From Saccharicrinis sp963677245 (GTDB lineage: Bacteria; Bacteroidota; Bacteroidia; Bacteroidales; Marinilabiliaceae), in NCBI GenBank assembly GCA_963677245.1, contig OY781921.1, positions 3,968,001 through 4,032,000 on the forward strand: 64,000 nucleotides of DNA, in the 5' to 3' direction. The notes below the pieces were generated by a model, which had not been told where the DNA came from, did no database searches, and worked only from the letters and a program-made list of their open reading frames with translations. Positions within the stretch are counted from its first letter, which is position 1; the number at the start of each line of letters is the position of its first letter. This document shows, in pieces, positions 26,317-35,996 of the stretch. Both the position numbers and the translations under genes were made by a program.

Positions 26317-27729
26317 ATGTTTACCGCAAACTCAAAATTAAACTACTGCTTCCAAATAGTATTATTAATTGCATTCTTCAGTTGTTTTTCTTTCTCGTCA
26401 TTACAAGCTAAGAGAAAGCCATCTTGGGTAAAACAACGACCTTCCGATCAGGAATATTATATCGGTAGAGCAATGAGCCTAAAAGAAGGAGGAGAAGTTA
26501 CTTATAGAACAGAGGCCAGAAATAAAGCTTTAAAAGAACTGAGTTCTGAAATCAAAGTGACTATTTCTGCGAATTCAATATTGCGACAGTTCGAAAATAA
26601 TTATCTGATAAAAGAAGAGTTTGAATCTCAAACATCTGAGTCGGTGGATGCTACTCTGGAAGGTTATGAAGTTTTTACCTGGGAAGATAAAAAAGAATAT
26701 TGGGTTATGGTTCGCCTTAATAAGGATAAGTATGCGATGCGTAAAAAGATGAAGTTGGATTACGCAAAAAAAATGAGTGCTACTTATTATTATGATGGTC
26801 AAAAGGCGGTTGGTAAGGGTAATATTTATGAAGGATTGCTGTTTTTTGTGCAGGCTATAAAAGCAATCAAAGCTCATGTAAGCGAAGATTTAACTTATAA
26901 AGATATTGAAGGGAATTTAAACCTTGGAGCAGATATTTTTAGTGCTATACAGGCGGCATTTAGAAAAGTGAAATTGGTTTCAGATCAGCCAACTTATACA
27001 ATGCAGTTTAGTAAAGAAATGGAATATCCTTTAACTTTAAAGGCTTATTATATTGATGCGTTAGGTGAGGAAAGAGCTATTCAAAATTTACCACTCAAAT
27101 ATCTATTTACTAAAGGAGAAGGAGAGTTGACCACCAAAGGAACGACAGGTCGAGACGGCAGTGCCAGATGTGATATAATCAGACTAATTTCAAAAAGAAG
27201 AAGTCAGGAAATTACAGCTCTGTTTGATCTTGATTTATTTCTGGAAAAAGAAAGTGAAGAAGATAAGGTCTTGTTAAAAGCTTTTTTTCATAAAGAATAT
27301 CTGCCAACTGCTAAATTCAATATCGAAGTTCAAAAGTCAACTGCTTATGTGGTTATAAATGAAGTCATATTTGGGGAATCATCTGATCAGGGAATTTTTG
27401 GTAAAATGATGCGTTCCGAGTTAGCTCAAAGTTATTTTAATATCACAGAAAATAAAGATGAAGCTGATTTTATAGTAAAAATTGATAGCGAATTTATTGC
27501 CGGAGATGAGCGTAGAGGAAAAGGCTATTCCGTTTTTATTGCTTTTGCCGATTTTCATATTTCTATTGTCGATAATTCTTCCAGGATGGAGATTTTTGCA
27601 GATGGTTTCAATGGTGTACGCGGTATGCAACCAGGTAGTTATGAGTATGCGCTTAAAAATGTTAGGGAAAAGGTAAAACAGAAAATTATTCAAGAAATCT
27701 TTCCCAAAATGGAGCAGGTAAATCTGTAA
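26317..27729 (+). CDS. LPP20-like secreted protein
   Basis: An exported protein of uncertain function. It has a signal peptide (hydrophobic about 13-30, ending LQAKRKP). A segment follows (KPSWVKQRPSDQEYYIGRAMS, here KPSWVKQRP and DQEYYIGRAMS) with an alternating basic/acidic helix, which resembles the LPP20 lipoprotein family start. There is no lipobox Cys. The middle (about 200-330) looks beta-rich with an immunoglobulin-like stretch (GEGELTTKGTTGRDGSA). The C-terminus ends in a KVKQKIIQEIFPKM helix. Gene order with recX is probably fortuitous. Confidence 0.7.
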   Translation: MFTANSKLNYCFQIVLLIAFFSCFSFSSLQAKRKPSWVKQRPSDQEYYIGRAMSLKEGGEVTYRTEARNKALKELSSEIKVTISANSILRQFENNYLIKEEFESQTSESVDATLEGYEVFTWEDKKEYWVMVRLNKDKYAMRKKMKLDYAKKMSATYYYDGQKAVGKGNIYEGLLFFVQAIKAIKAHVSEDLTYKDIEGNLNLGADIFSAIQAAFRKVKLVSDQPTYTMQFSKEMEYPLTLKAYYIDALGEERAIQNLPLKYLFTKGEGELTTKGTTGRDGSARCDIIRLISKRRSQEITALFDLDLFLEKESEEDKVLLKAFFHKEYLPTAKFNIEVQKSTAYVVINEVIFGESSDQGIFGKMMRSELAQSYFNITENKDEADFIVKIDSEFIAGDERRGKGYSVFIAFADFHISIVDNSSRMEIFADGFNGVRGMQPGSYEYALKNVREKVKQKIIQEIFPKMEQVNL

Positions 27730-27764
27730 TCTTAAAGTGTTTTAATATCAATTCGATAGTTTAG

Positions 27765-28715
27765 CTATTGATGTTCAGATTCAAATATGGATTTTGGTTT
27801 GTAGGCGTAATAACCTCCAAAAATTGATGCAATTAATGAGACAATGTAAAATAACAGACTTAATGTAATTGCATGGTTTTGATTTAATCCTAGGTATTGT
27901 GAGCCAAACATAAAAGTAACTTCTCTCAGCCCTAGGCCTCCTGGTGGTGAAATGGGAATTGCCGACATAATGCTGGATAAAAGAAAAAGAAATAGGTAAT
28001 CATCATGTCTGCCAGCTAATTGTGCCCCCATTGCTTTTAAAATAATTATAGCAGAAAGCATTTGTAATCCTTGAATTACAATAGATAGGAAGAAAACTTT
28101 CCAGGTGGCTTTAGCTAAATGGGAGCTGAATAGTTTTAGATAGATATAGTAACCTGCTGCTATAAAAGGTATCAAAATTACAAAGTAGTTCAGATATGGA
28201 TTGATCCAAATAAGTGTATCGTGGATAAATTTTATTCCATTTTCAGGTGTTTGGGTTTTGGTTAAATCATAATCAATAAAATAAACCAATCCACATAAGT
28301 AAACCAAAATTACAGCCAATCCGCTCAGTCTGTCTGCGAATATAGTCCCTATCAATCTTTTCACTGAGGTGTTATGGTACTTATTAATTAAAAAAACTTT
28401 GTACCCATCTCCACCTATCCCTCCAGGAAGAAATAAGTTATAAAACATGCCTAGCCAATACAACTTAAAGTTTGTAAAGGTGTCTATCTTTACTGGAATA
28501 TATTTGTAAAACGTATTTAATCTTAGTGCTGAAACAAATTGAGAAATGACATAAATGATAAAAGAAAGAGTAAAAAGTCCAAAGTCAATTTTTTTAATTG
28601 TTGTTATTACTTGTTTGAATTCTACTTTAGAAAATACGTAAAATAGAGCTATTACAGCAAATAATATTTTTGCTATTAGCTTTATGGATTTGGAATGTTT
28701 TTTAAAAAACGACAA
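27765..28715 (-). CDS. Lysylphosphatidylglycerol synthase TM region / UPF0104 family membrane protein
   Basis: Integral membrane protein with about eight helices, of the AglD/MprF-flippase-like family (DUF2156-free). Family marks are visible: WLGMFYNLFLPGGIGGDGYKV, quoted as NLFLPGGIGGDGYK, then DRLSGLAVILVYL and PISPPGGLGLREVTFMFG. Homologues flip or modify lipids, or act in glycolipid export; the substrate is unknown here. It lies 66 bp after the PAP2 phosphatase gene on the same strand, and a lipid-related pair is plausible. Confidence 0.85.
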   Translation of the reverse strand: MSFFKKHSKSIKLIAKILFAVIALFYVFSKVEFKQVITTIKKIDFGLFTLSFIIYVISQFVSALRLNTFYKYIPVKIDTFTNFKLYWLGMFYNLFLPGGIGGDGYKVFLINKYHNTSVKRLIGTIFADRLSGLAVILVYLCGLVYFIDYDLTKTQTPENGIKFIHDTLIWINPYLNYFVILIPFIAAGYYIYLKLFSSHLAKATWKVFFLSIVIQGLQMLSAIIILKAMGAQLAGRHDDYLFLFLLSSIMSAIPISPPGGLGLREVTFMFGSQYLGLNQNHAITLSLLFYIVSLIASIFGGYYAYKPKSIFESEHQ

Positions 28716-28781
28716 GGCTAAATTTATTTTGTTTTCAATGCTTGTAAAAGTAATACTTAATTTGGTTGAATAATGAGTGCC

Positions 28782-29462
28782 TTATTTTGACTTTTGTTTT
28801 CTGGATCTATACCATGAAATTAGACTACCGTTAAATTTCGATTTATATGCAAGATTTAATCTGTAGCCAAGTAAATAATGTAGGAGAAAGGTATAGCCGG
28901 TTCCAATTAACGCTCCGGCATATATGTCCATAAAAAAGTGTTGACATAAATACACTCTGGAAATACCAACTAATAAAGCTAACGTAAAGAATATACTGCC
29001 CCAATATCTGTTTTTTAAGATGATTGTCATGATAAATGCACCTGCAAAAGCTGTCATGGTATGACCTGAAGGAAAAGATCCTGAATGGTGGTATTTGAAT
29101 CCTTCAATAATATGGTAAAAAGTATCTGTTCCAAGGTATCTGGCAGGGCGTGGCATGCCATTAAAAATCACTTGTTTTAAAAGGTAGGTAAATATACCTG
29201 CACAAATTAAGGATGCTGCAAATAATATGGAGTAATAATATCTTTTAAATAAATATACTACTGCTAAAATTCCAAGAGTTCCACCTAGCCCTATGTCTGT
29301 ATATAGTTTAAAAAAAGTATCCCAGGAATCATTAGCTATGCTGTTTATGGCGAGTAAAATATCACCTTTTGAAAAAGTGGCAAGTAATATTGCTCCTACA
29401 ATGGCGAAAATAGCCATGCAAATGATAAATACTTTTGATGATCTTGGGATGTAACTATTCAT
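28782..29462 (-). CDS. PAP2-family membrane phosphatase
   Basis: Phosphatase of phosphatidate, undecaprenyl pyrophosphate or a similar lipid phosphate. Three catalytic motifs are seen: KQVIFNGMPRPAR (C1), GSFPSGHT (C2, acid-base His) and SRVYLCQHFFMD (C3, nucleophile His). Five to six membrane helices surround them. Length 226 aa is normal. Undecaprenyl-PP recycling would fit the nearby wall-synthesis genes, but this cannot be decided from sequence. Confidence 0.88.
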   Translation of the reverse strand: MNSYIPRSSKVFIICMAIFAIVGAILLATFSKGDILLAINSIANDSWDTFFKLYTDIGLGGTLGILAVVYLFKRYYYSILFAASLICAGIFTYLLKQVIFNGMPRPARYLGTDTFYHIIEGFKYHHSGSFPSGHTMTAFAGAFIMTIILKNRYWGSIFFTLALLVGISRVYLCQHFFMDIYAGALIGTGYTFLLHYLLGYRLNLAYKSKFNGSLISWYRSRKQKSK

Positions 29463-29593
29463 TTTTACTTAAAGATTAAATCCTTGTTTTTTGAGTGAGC
29501 AAAGATAAGATATTAACCTGAATTCGATTAAATTTTCAAAATTCAGGTTATGAAGTAAAAATGAATAAAGTATCTTATTTTGCGACTAAAGAT

Positions 29594-30901
29594 TTATTTT
29601 AAAAGGTTTTCGGCTAGTTCTTCTTCATAGAAGAAATCATCACCGCCAAATGCAGGTTTTAAATCATCAATCCATTGTGCCTGACAGTCGTATTTGGCAA
29701 AAAATGGTCGGGCAACCCAATCGCTGTTTCTACCTTGAATAAACTCCATCACAATTATTTTTTCACCCTTTAATTCAGTTACGCCAACAATTCTAATTTT
29801 TCCGGGCGTACATGACATACTTGGACCTCTTACTGTTCGCGCAATGCCACTAACTTGAGTGTAGGCTTTTTGGAAGATTTGCCAGGCTTTTACTACTGGA
29901 ATACCAAAATACTCTTGTGCTCCGGTGTCTCGGGCAATAAACATATAATAAGGAACCATGCCTAATTGCACTTGTTTACGCCACATTTCTGCCCAAATAG
30001 AACTATGTGCATTGATATGGTTTAAAACGGGAGATTGTGTTCTTATAATTGCTCCTGTATTTCTTATCTTCTGAATGGCTTTTTTAACCGCCTCTGTACT
30101 TAATTCCTGAGGATGGTTAAAATGGGCCATAAATGAGAGAGATAATCCTGAACTGGTAATACGTTCGAAAATGGAAAGCATCTCGTCTGCATCGTCTTCG
30201 GTAAGGAAGCGATAAGGCCAAAAGCTAAGGGATTTAGAGCCGATCCGGATCGTTTTTAGGTGCTCAATTTTTGCATCAAGTATTCTTGAGATATAAGTAT
30301 CTAAAGTTTTTGCTTTCATTACCATTGGATCACCGCCGGTAATAAGTAAATCTGTTATCTCAGGATGAGCTTTAATATAATCTACAATTAAATCTGCTTC
30401 TTTCATAGAGAATTTAATATCTCCATCCATGTTGGTAAACTGTGGCCATCTGAAACAGAAAGTACAATAGGCGTGACAGGTTTGACCTTGCGTTGGAAAA
30501 AATAGCATGGTTTCTCTGTACTTGTGTTGTACACCATTTAGTTTTTCTCCATTTAACTCTGGAACATTGTATTCGAGTTGTCCTGCTGGATGAGGGTTTA
30601 GTTTTTCCCTGATTGTATTGGCTTCTTTTTTAATCGTATTTTTATCCGCTCCTGAAAGAATGAGGTCTGCCATGCGATTAAAGTCATCTTCTGGCAACAT
30701 CCCTTTTTGTGGAAAATTAAGGATGAACATCGGATCATCTTTAAAATTTTCCCAATCGATCAATTCATCTACCACATAATTATTGGTTTTAAAAGGGAGT
30801 ACATTTCCAACTACTTCAATATTTAATAAATCTTCTTCCGATAAATTTGATATTTGTGGAATCGTTTTAAAATTATGCAATGCGTAAGTTCTATACCTCA
30901 T
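29594..30901 (-). CDS. KamA-family radical SAM protein, lysine 2,3-aminomutase-like
   Basis: Radical SAM and PLP enzyme of the lysine 2,3-aminomutase family, which in lysine degradation moves the alpha-amino group to C3. The SAM cluster motif is Cys142-x3-Cys146-x2-Cys149 (TCHAYCTFCFRWPQF). A LLITGGDPMVM block follows, and a possible PLP lysine lies in SCTPGKIRIVG. Length 435 aa is close to the family. Partner genes of lysine fermentation (kamD/E, kdd, kce) are absent from the window, so the physiological substrate is uncertain. A leader of about 260 nt with a compact fold precedes it. Confidence 0.82.
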   Translation of the reverse strand: MRYRTYALHNFKTIPQISNLSEEDLLNIEVVGNVLPFKTNNYVVDELIDWENFKDDPMFILNFPQKGMLPEDDFNRMADLILSGADKNTIKKEANTIREKLNPHPAGQLEYNVPELNGEKLNGVQHKYRETMLFFPTQGQTCHAYCTFCFRWPQFTNMDGDIKFSMKEADLIVDYIKAHPEITDLLITGGDPMVMKAKTLDTYISRILDAKIEHLKTIRIGSKSLSFWPYRFLTEDDADEMLSIFERITSSGLSLSFMAHFNHPQELSTEAVKKAIQKIRNTGAIIRTQSPVLNHINAHSSIWAEMWRKQVQLGMVPYYMFIARDTGAQEYFGIPVVKAWQIFQKAYTQVSGIARTVRGPSMSCTPGKIRIVGVTELKGEKIIVMEFIQGRNSDWVARPFFAKYDCQAQWIDDLKPAFGGDDFFYEEELAENLLK

Positions 30902-30974
30902 CGTCCAACATTTGTTTAAAAAGTTTCTAATCTCTCAACACAACAACAGCACACTACCCATAAAGAATGAAGGC

Positions 30975-31057
30975 AATCTGTCCCATCTCTTTCAAATAGA
31001 AAGAGGGCTAAAGTTTTTATAAGATTTCGATGCCCCTACATCTTAAAAAGACAGATT
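30975..31057 (-). ncRNA. Candidate structured leader RNA upstream of the KamA-type gene
   Basis: Three stems close into a junction. P1 is AATCTGTC with GACAGATT (30975-30982 with 31050-31057). P2 is CTCTTTC with GAAAGAG around a 5-nt loop (30987-30993 with 30999-31005). P3 is TAAGAT with ATCTTA around a 14-nt loop (31020-31025 with 31040-31045). GCCC in the P3 loop (31032-31035) can pair with GGGC beside P2 (31005-31008), giving a pseudoknot. It lies in the rodA-to-kamA spacer, on the transcribed strand of kamA. I know no riboswitch class with this sequence; a palindromic dispersed repeat is the alternative. Confidence 0.45.
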
Positions 31058-31168
31058 CTATTAAAAATAGTCATTTTTAGCCATAACTACAACTAATTAA
31101 CTTTCAATTAACGAAATTGTAACATTCAGTGTTTTAGTTTGTTATGGGCAAAATGTGCAAAACGATGG

Positions 31169-31176
31169 CAAAAATA
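31169..31176 (-). promoter_or_regulatory. -7 box of the KamA-type gene
   Basis: On the minus strand TATTTTTG (31176 to 31169) matches TAnnTTTG. Predicted start of transcription is near 31164, giving a leader of about 260 nt that includes the structured element at 30975-31057. No good -33 element is seen. Confidence 0.4.
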
Positions 31177-31194
31177 GTGAAAATATGTAAGAAA

Positions 31195-32613
31195 TTACCT
31201 GATTAACTCACTTCTGTTTGTATCTAATTTTATAAATATAAAAAGTAAGGTTGTAAAGCCCCAAAGAGAAGAACCTCCATAACTAAAGAAAGGAAGAGGG
31301 ATTCCTATTACCGGAGCTAGGCCGATAGTCATACCAATGTTAATTGTAAAGTGATAGAAAAAGATGGATGCAACACAGTATCCATAGATCCGACTAAATA
31401 CAGAATGTTGTTTTTCAGCCAATATTATTATCCGAATCATTAAGGAAATAAATAGGAGAACTACCATAAAAGTTCCTATATACCCCCATTCTTCGCCGAC
31501 AGTGCAAAAAATAAAATCGGTGCTTTGTTCAGGAACAAAATCAAACTTAGTTTGTGTTCCTTGCAAATAGCCTTTCCCGGAGAAACCTCCTGAGCCTATA
31601 GCAATTTTAGATTGATTTACGTTGTAACCAGCACCTAGGGGATCATCTTTAAATCCTAATAGTACATTCACTCTATTTCGTTGATAGTCGTTTAGTACAT
31701 TATTTACAAAATAATCGGATGTAAAGGTAAAAGTAATAGCTCCCCACATAAAAATTAATGCGAGAGTTATAGGTTTAATTTTTTTTGCAATTCCTTTTAT
31801 AATAAGAAAAACACTCATGGTAACCATTCCTGCCAGTGCAAATAAGTCCCATCGTGATGGGATTTTTATGACTTTAAATGCCAGGTAAGCAACAGTTAAG
31901 GTTAAAACTCCTAATAAAATGCTGTAACCAACTATTTTTTTCTCAATGTTTAGTACCAGATAAATGGATGTGCCAGCTGCAATTATACCAAAGATAACAA
32001 TGGTTGGATAAACTAAGGTTAAGACAGAGACAATGGCTACAATTAAACCAAAAACTAAAATATTACCGGATAAACCTTCTCTGTAGAAGGGAAGAATGAA
32101 AACGAAAAATACCAAAGCTGAACCGGTATCATTTTGAAGAAGGATACAGAGGACAGGCAAGGCCCAAACTGCAAGAATTCTGGCAATATGACTATATTTT
32201 TTAAACGAAAAATCATAACGGCTCATGAGTCTGGCAAGTGTTAAAGCTGTAGCAATTTTAGCTAACTCTGCCGGTTGAAACCTAACAGGTCCTAATTCAA
32301 ACCAGGATTTAGCTCCATTGATTTCTTTACCAATAAATATTACGGTAAACAAAAGGAAAACAGATAGTCCGTAGAGAAAATACGAAAAGGCAACATAGAA
32401 CTTACTATCGGTCATGAATAAAGCCCAGATTATGATCAGAGAAAGAGCAATCCAAATAATTTGTTTGGCATACTCTTTTCCAGGATCGAAAAAAACCGGA
32501 TTTTCAGGATTGTAATTCGCTGCGTATATATTAAACCATCCAAAAATAACTAGCATGGAATAGATTGCAACGATAATCCAATCTACTTTTTTAATGTAAC
32601 TGTTATTTACCAT
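31195..32613 (-). CDS. rodA: Peptidoglycan glycosyltransferase RodA
   Basis: SEDS-family polymerase that makes glycan strands for cell elongation together with PBP2. About ten or more membrane helices are present, with family blocks GPVRFQPAELAKIATAL, QNDTGSALVFF, QSKIAIGSGGFSGKGY, DFIFCTVGEEWGYIG and PFFSYGGSSL. It is longer (472 aa) than E. coli RodA because of an extra hydrophobic region near the middle, a feature of Bacteroidota RodA. Its start overlaps the end of the PBP2 gene by 11 nt. Confidence 0.95.
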   Translation of the reverse strand: MVNNSYIKKVDWIIVAIYSMLVIFGWFNIYAANYNPENPVFFDPGKEYAKQIIWIALSLIIIWALFMTDSKFYVAFSYFLYGLSVFLLFTVIFIGKEINGAKSWFELGPVRFQPAELAKIATALTLARLMSRYDFSFKKYSHIARILAVWALPVLCILLQNDTGSALVFFVFILPFYREGLSGNILVFGLIVAIVSVLTLVYPTIVIFGIIAAGTSIYLVLNIEKKIVGYSILLGVLTLTVAYLAFKVIKIPSRWDLFALAGMVTMSVFLIIKGIAKKIKPITLALIFMWGAITFTFTSDYFVNNVLNDYQRNRVNVLLGFKDDPLGAGYNVNQSKIAIGSGGFSGKGYLQGTQTKFDFVPEQSTDFIFCTVGEEWGYIGTFMVVLLFISLMIRIIILAEKQHSVFSRIYGYCVASIFFYHFTINIGMTIGLAPVIGIPLPFFSYGGSSLWGFTTLLFIFIKLDTNRSELIR

Positions 32614-34441
32614 GAATCAGGTCTCCTTCCAACATTCTTTTTTCAATCCATAATCTGGATGAATGAATTTCCTTTTTTAAGTATTTTTCAACCATTAAGC
32701 TTGCAATTGGAGCTGCCCAGGTTGATCCAAATCCTCCATTTTCAACATATACAGCAATGGCAATTTGGGGATCTTCTTTTGGAGCAAAAGCAATAAAAAC
32801 AGAATGGTCGTCGCCATGCGGATTTTCTGCCGTTCCTGTTTTTCCGCAGATGGTTAAATCCGGAACGCGTGCTAATCCTGCAGTACCTTCATCACTCCAA
32901 ATAGCCATCTCCATGCCATCCATTACCGGATTGAAATAAACAGAATCGACTCCGGTTTGGTGAACTGATTTGAAACGGGAAGGTATCGTATCGTTCTCAA
33001 TTTCTTTAATAATATGAGGGGTGTAATAATAACCTTTATTGGCAATAGAAGCTGTCATGTTAGCCATTTGTAAGGGTGTTGTTAGCAACTCCCCCTGGCC
33101 AATAGCTAAAGAAACTACCGTAAGAGAGGACCAACTTTTGTTGTAAATCTTATCGTAAGTTTTACTGTTGGGAATAAATCCTCGGTTTTCGTTTGCAAAG
33201 TCTACTCCTAATTTATAGCCAAAGCCAAAATTCACCAGGTAGTTTTTCCAAAGTTCAAAACCTTCCTGAACTGTGGCGTTTTTAGGATTATCGATAATGC
33301 TTCTAAATACCTGGCTATAGTATGCATTGCAAGAGTTGGCAATGGAACGTCTTAAATCAAGAGGGCTAAAGTGATGATGGCAACCTTGATGAAAACTACC
33401 AACAGTATAGCCCATATGACATTCATATTTCGTTTCCGGTTTTAATACTTTTTCCTGTTGCCCAATGGCAGCCATTATGGTTTTAAAAGTAGAGCCAGGT
33501 GGATACCAGGCCATAATAGGCCTGTTAAATAGTGGCTTTAAGGAATCAGTGCTTAAGGTTGAAAAATTACCAGCTCTCTTTTTACCCACTAATAAAGAAG
33601 GGTTGTATGTTGGACTGGATATCATTGTTAGTATTTCTCCCGTTTTTGGTTCAAGTGCAACAATTGCACCTATTTTATTGGCCATTAGATTCTCTCCATA
33701 TTGCTGTAAATCAATATCAATGGAAAGCGAAATGTCTTTTCCTGCTTCAGCAGGAATGTCGTATTCTCCATCTCTAAAAGCGCCCTTTTCACGACCATGA
33801 ACATCTACTAAAACATATTTGTACCCTTTCTCACCTCTTAAGAATTTTTCATAGGTTGATTCTATGCCATTGATGCCATGGTAATCACCCGTTGCATAAT
33901 AGTCATCTCTCTTAATATCCTGAGGACCAACTTCGCCAATGTATCCAAGAATATGTGCTGCGTTAGGGAATTCGTACTTTCTTAGAGTTCTTCTTTGAAC
34001 GAAGAAACCATCAAACTTATATAGTTTTTCCTGCAGATATCCATATTGTTTAGCTGATAATTGCTTGTAAAAGATAGAAGGTTTAATATGTGATATTTTC
34101 TTGTTCCTGAGCTTTGCTTTCATGTTGGCAAACAACGCTCTCAAGTCGGACATGTCAATATCTAAAGCTTTGCAAAAAGTAACCGAATCCATAGGTTTAA
34201 GTTCTCTTGGAACGACCATAAGATCATAATCTGCCTGGTTTGAAACAATGAGCTGACCATTTCTGTCATAAATTAAACCTCTGGCCGGAAAATTTACTAT
34301 TTCACGTCTGGTATTACTTTCTGCAGAGTATTTATAAGATGGATCGTAAACCTGAAGAATAAAAAGTTTAATGGCAAAGGTGATGCCAATAAACAATATT
34401 ATTAAACTGATGACTATGGTTCTTCGATTAAAGTTTTCCAC
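32603..34441 (-). CDS. mrdA: Penicillin-binding protein 2, elongasome transpeptidase
   Basis: Class B PBP that cross-links peptidoglycan during elongation. It has an N-terminal membrane helix (about 9-29), a PBP dimer domain (RGLIYDRNGQLIVSN) and a transpeptidase domain with all three motifs: Ser317-x-x-Lys320 (PGSTFKTIM), Ser370-Cys-Asn372, and Lys534-Thr-Gly536 (GKTGTAENPHGD). Length 612 aa is normal. It lies between mreD and rodA in the mreC-mreD-PBP2-rodA operon. Confidence 0.96.
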   Translation of the reverse strand: MENFNRRTIVISLIILFIGITFAIKLFILQVYDPSYKYSAESNTRREIVNFPARGLIYDRNGQLIVSNQADYDLMVVPRELKPMDSVTFCKALDIDMSDLRALFANMKAKLRNKKISHIKPSIFYKQLSAKQYGYLQEKLYKFDGFFVQRRTLRKYEFPNAAHILGYIGEVGPQDIKRDDYYATGDYHGINGIESTYEKFLRGEKGYKYVLVDVHGREKGAFRDGEYDIPAEAGKDISLSIDIDLQQYGENLMANKIGAIVALEPKTGEILTMISSPTYNPSLLVGKKRAGNFSTLSTDSLKPLFNRPIMAWYPPGSTFKTIMAAIGQQEKVLKPETKYECHMGYTVGSFHQGCHHHFSPLDLRRSIANSCNAYYSQVFRSIIDNPKNATVQEGFELWKNYLVNFGFGYKLGVDFANENRGFIPNSKTYDKIYNKSWSSLTVVSLAIGQGELLTTPLQMANMTASIANKGYYYTPHIIKEIENDTIPSRFKSVHQTGVDSVYFNPVMDGMEMAIWSDEGTAGLARVPDLTICGKTGTAENPHGDDHSVFIAFAPKEDPQIAIAVYVENGGFGSTWAAPIASLMVEKYLKKEIHSSRLWIEKRMLEGDLIHGK

Positions 34442-34453
34442 CCTGTAATTCGT

Positions 34454-34972
34454 TTAAATTCGTCTTTTCTTTTGGAATGTAAATAATAAGGTAATTCCCA
34501 TTATTACCAATGTAAAGAGAGTGCTACCAATAGTTTTAATCAATATGCTAACGATATTTTCAATAGAAAATGATTCTATAATAAAATAGACAAAGTGATG
34601 AATGAAAACCAGAATGGCTGCATATTTAAAAAACCAGGGAAAGCCATAGTACGAAGGTAGCGGAAGGGTACCTGGTTCATAATTATCTCTAGGGGAAAAT
34701 CGGGATAGAATAAACGGTCGTAAATAGGCAATAAGCAAGGTTGCAGCCATATGCATACCTGTCGTGTTTGAAAACATATCGATACTTAAGCCTAAAATAG
34801 AAGCCAGCGTTAATAATAGCCAACCTGGTGTTTCGAACGGAAGAATCAATATGAAAATCACATAGAGATATGGATTTAAATATCCTGAAAACTCCATTTT
34901 ATTTAATATAACTACCTGTAGTAGCACATAAAAAATAAAGTTAAAAATATATCGAGGTATAATACTAATCAT
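34454..34972 (-). CDS. mreD: Rod shape-determining protein MreD
   Basis: Small integral membrane protein (172 aa, about five helices) of the elongasome. Sequence conservation is low, as usual for MreD; LPFETPGWLLLTLASILGLSIDMF (quoted in part: ETPGWLLLTLASILG) and the position between mreC and PBP2 make the call. The start overlaps the mreC stop by 4 nt (34969-34972). Confidence 0.9.
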   Translation of the reverse strand: MISIIPRYIFNFIFYVLLQVVILNKMEFSGYLNPYLYVIFILILPFETPGWLLLTLASILGLSIDMFSNTTGMHMAATLLIAYLRPFILSRFSPRDNYEPGTLPLPSYYGFPWFFKYAAILVFIHHFVYFIIESFSIENIVSILIKTIGSTLFTLVIMGITLLFTFQKKRRI

Positions 34973-35796
34973 AGCTTGCTCTCTTTTTCAAGTTGCTTTT
35001 GTTGCTCTTGTAAAATATTCTCAACGACTTCCACATAGCTAAGGCTAGAGAAGTCAACGCTAAGTTTAACTTTGATTCGATAAAAACTTTCTCCTTTAGG
35101 ATGTATAACTTCGTCTACGGTTCCAATTAAAATTCCTTCAGGGAAAGTAGACGAATAACCACTGGTTACAATTTGATCCCCTAGCTTAACAGATGCGTGT
35201 TCAGGAATTTCATCCAGAATGGCATATTGTGTAGTTCGGGTATCCCAGCTAACCGATCCAAAAAAATCGGAGTCTTTCAGTTTTGCAGAGATCTTTAATC
35301 GGGGATTAAGAATAGATAAGGCTGTGCTAAAATTATCAGAGCATTTTATCACGATTCCAACTATGCCTCTATTGTTTAATACGCCCATATCTGGCTTAAT
35401 GCCATCTCTTAAACCTTTGTTTAGCGTTATGTAGTTAAAGTGTTTTTTTACCGAATTGTTAACTACTTTACACGCTCTGTATTTATATCTGTTTACAGAG
35501 GAGCTGTCACCAATTACGGCAAAATAATCTTTTGATTGCTTAAAAGATGTAGGGAGTTGGCTGCGCAGAAAGGCGTTTTCTGTTGCTAATTCCTCGTTTA
35601 CTTTTTTTAGAGCAAAATATTGTTCAATATTATTCACACGCTCAATAAGGCCTCCTGCTATACTAGAAGAAGAACTAAGATATATAGCGCGTTGGTTTTG
35701 ATTATAAGTGACAATAAGTATAAATGCAATAAGTTCGAAGAGAATAAATAAGAAGGTGAAATGATGTTTGAGTATAAACCGTATAAAATTCCTCAT
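34969..35796 (-). CDS. mreC: Rod shape-determining protein MreC
   Basis: Periplasmic scaffold linking MreB/RodA/PBP2. It has an N-terminal membrane helix (about 10-30), a coiled coil (about 45-80) and a beta-barrel region with KGLRDGIKPDMGVLNNRGIVG (KGLRDGIKPDMGV) and GDQIVTSGYSSTFPEGILIG, the typical MreC end motif. Length 275 aa is normal. First gene of the mreC-mreD-PBP2-rodA transcript; a terminator isolates it from mreB upstream. Confidence 0.95.
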   Translation of the reverse strand: MRNFIRFILKHHFTFLFILFELIAFILIVTYNQNQRAIYLSSSSSIAGGLIERVNNIEQYFALKKVNEELATENAFLRSQLPTSFKQSKDYFAVIGDSSSVNRYKYRACKVVNNSVKKHFNYITLNKGLRDGIKPDMGVLNNRGIVGIVIKCSDNFSTALSILNPRLKISAKLKDSDFFGSVSWDTRTTQYAILDEIPEHASVKLGDQIVTSGYSSTFPEGILIGTVDEVIHPKGESFYRIKVKLSVDFSSLSYVEVVENILQEQQKQLEKESKL

Positions 35797-35928
35797 TCGA
35801 TTGGTTGTTGTGTTATCAGACTAAAGAAAATGGTTAATTTTTTCCTTTTGTGGTACTATCACGGGTAAAGTTAGTTTTTTAAGTTGAAAGAGGTGTGATT
35901 AGCCACTTAAAAAATGTACAACAAATTA

Positions 35929-35973
35929 AAAAATAAAAAACCCGGTTACTTCTCTAAAGTATTAACCGGGTTT
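35929..35973 (-). terminator. Terminator after mreB
   Basis: AAACCCGGTTA (35938-35948) and TAACCGGGTTT (35963-35973) form a perfect 11-bp stem with a 14-nt loop. On the minus strand it is followed by TTTTTTATTT. It ends the purH-mreB transcript and means that mreC needs its own promoter. Confidence 0.95.
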
Positions 35974-35996
35974 ATAAATATTCTTATTGACTTATA

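Noticed and set aside
30902..31194. Lysine riboswitch upstream of the KamA-type gene
   Set aside because: The element is too small and lacks the five-helix L-box core; kept only as an unclassified structured leader.
33465..33800. Opposite-strand ORF inside the PBP2 gene (and similar antisense ORFs elsewhere, such as 8375-8716, 11083-11436, 44691-44945)
   Set aside because: Shadows of strongly supported genes with no domain or separate signals.
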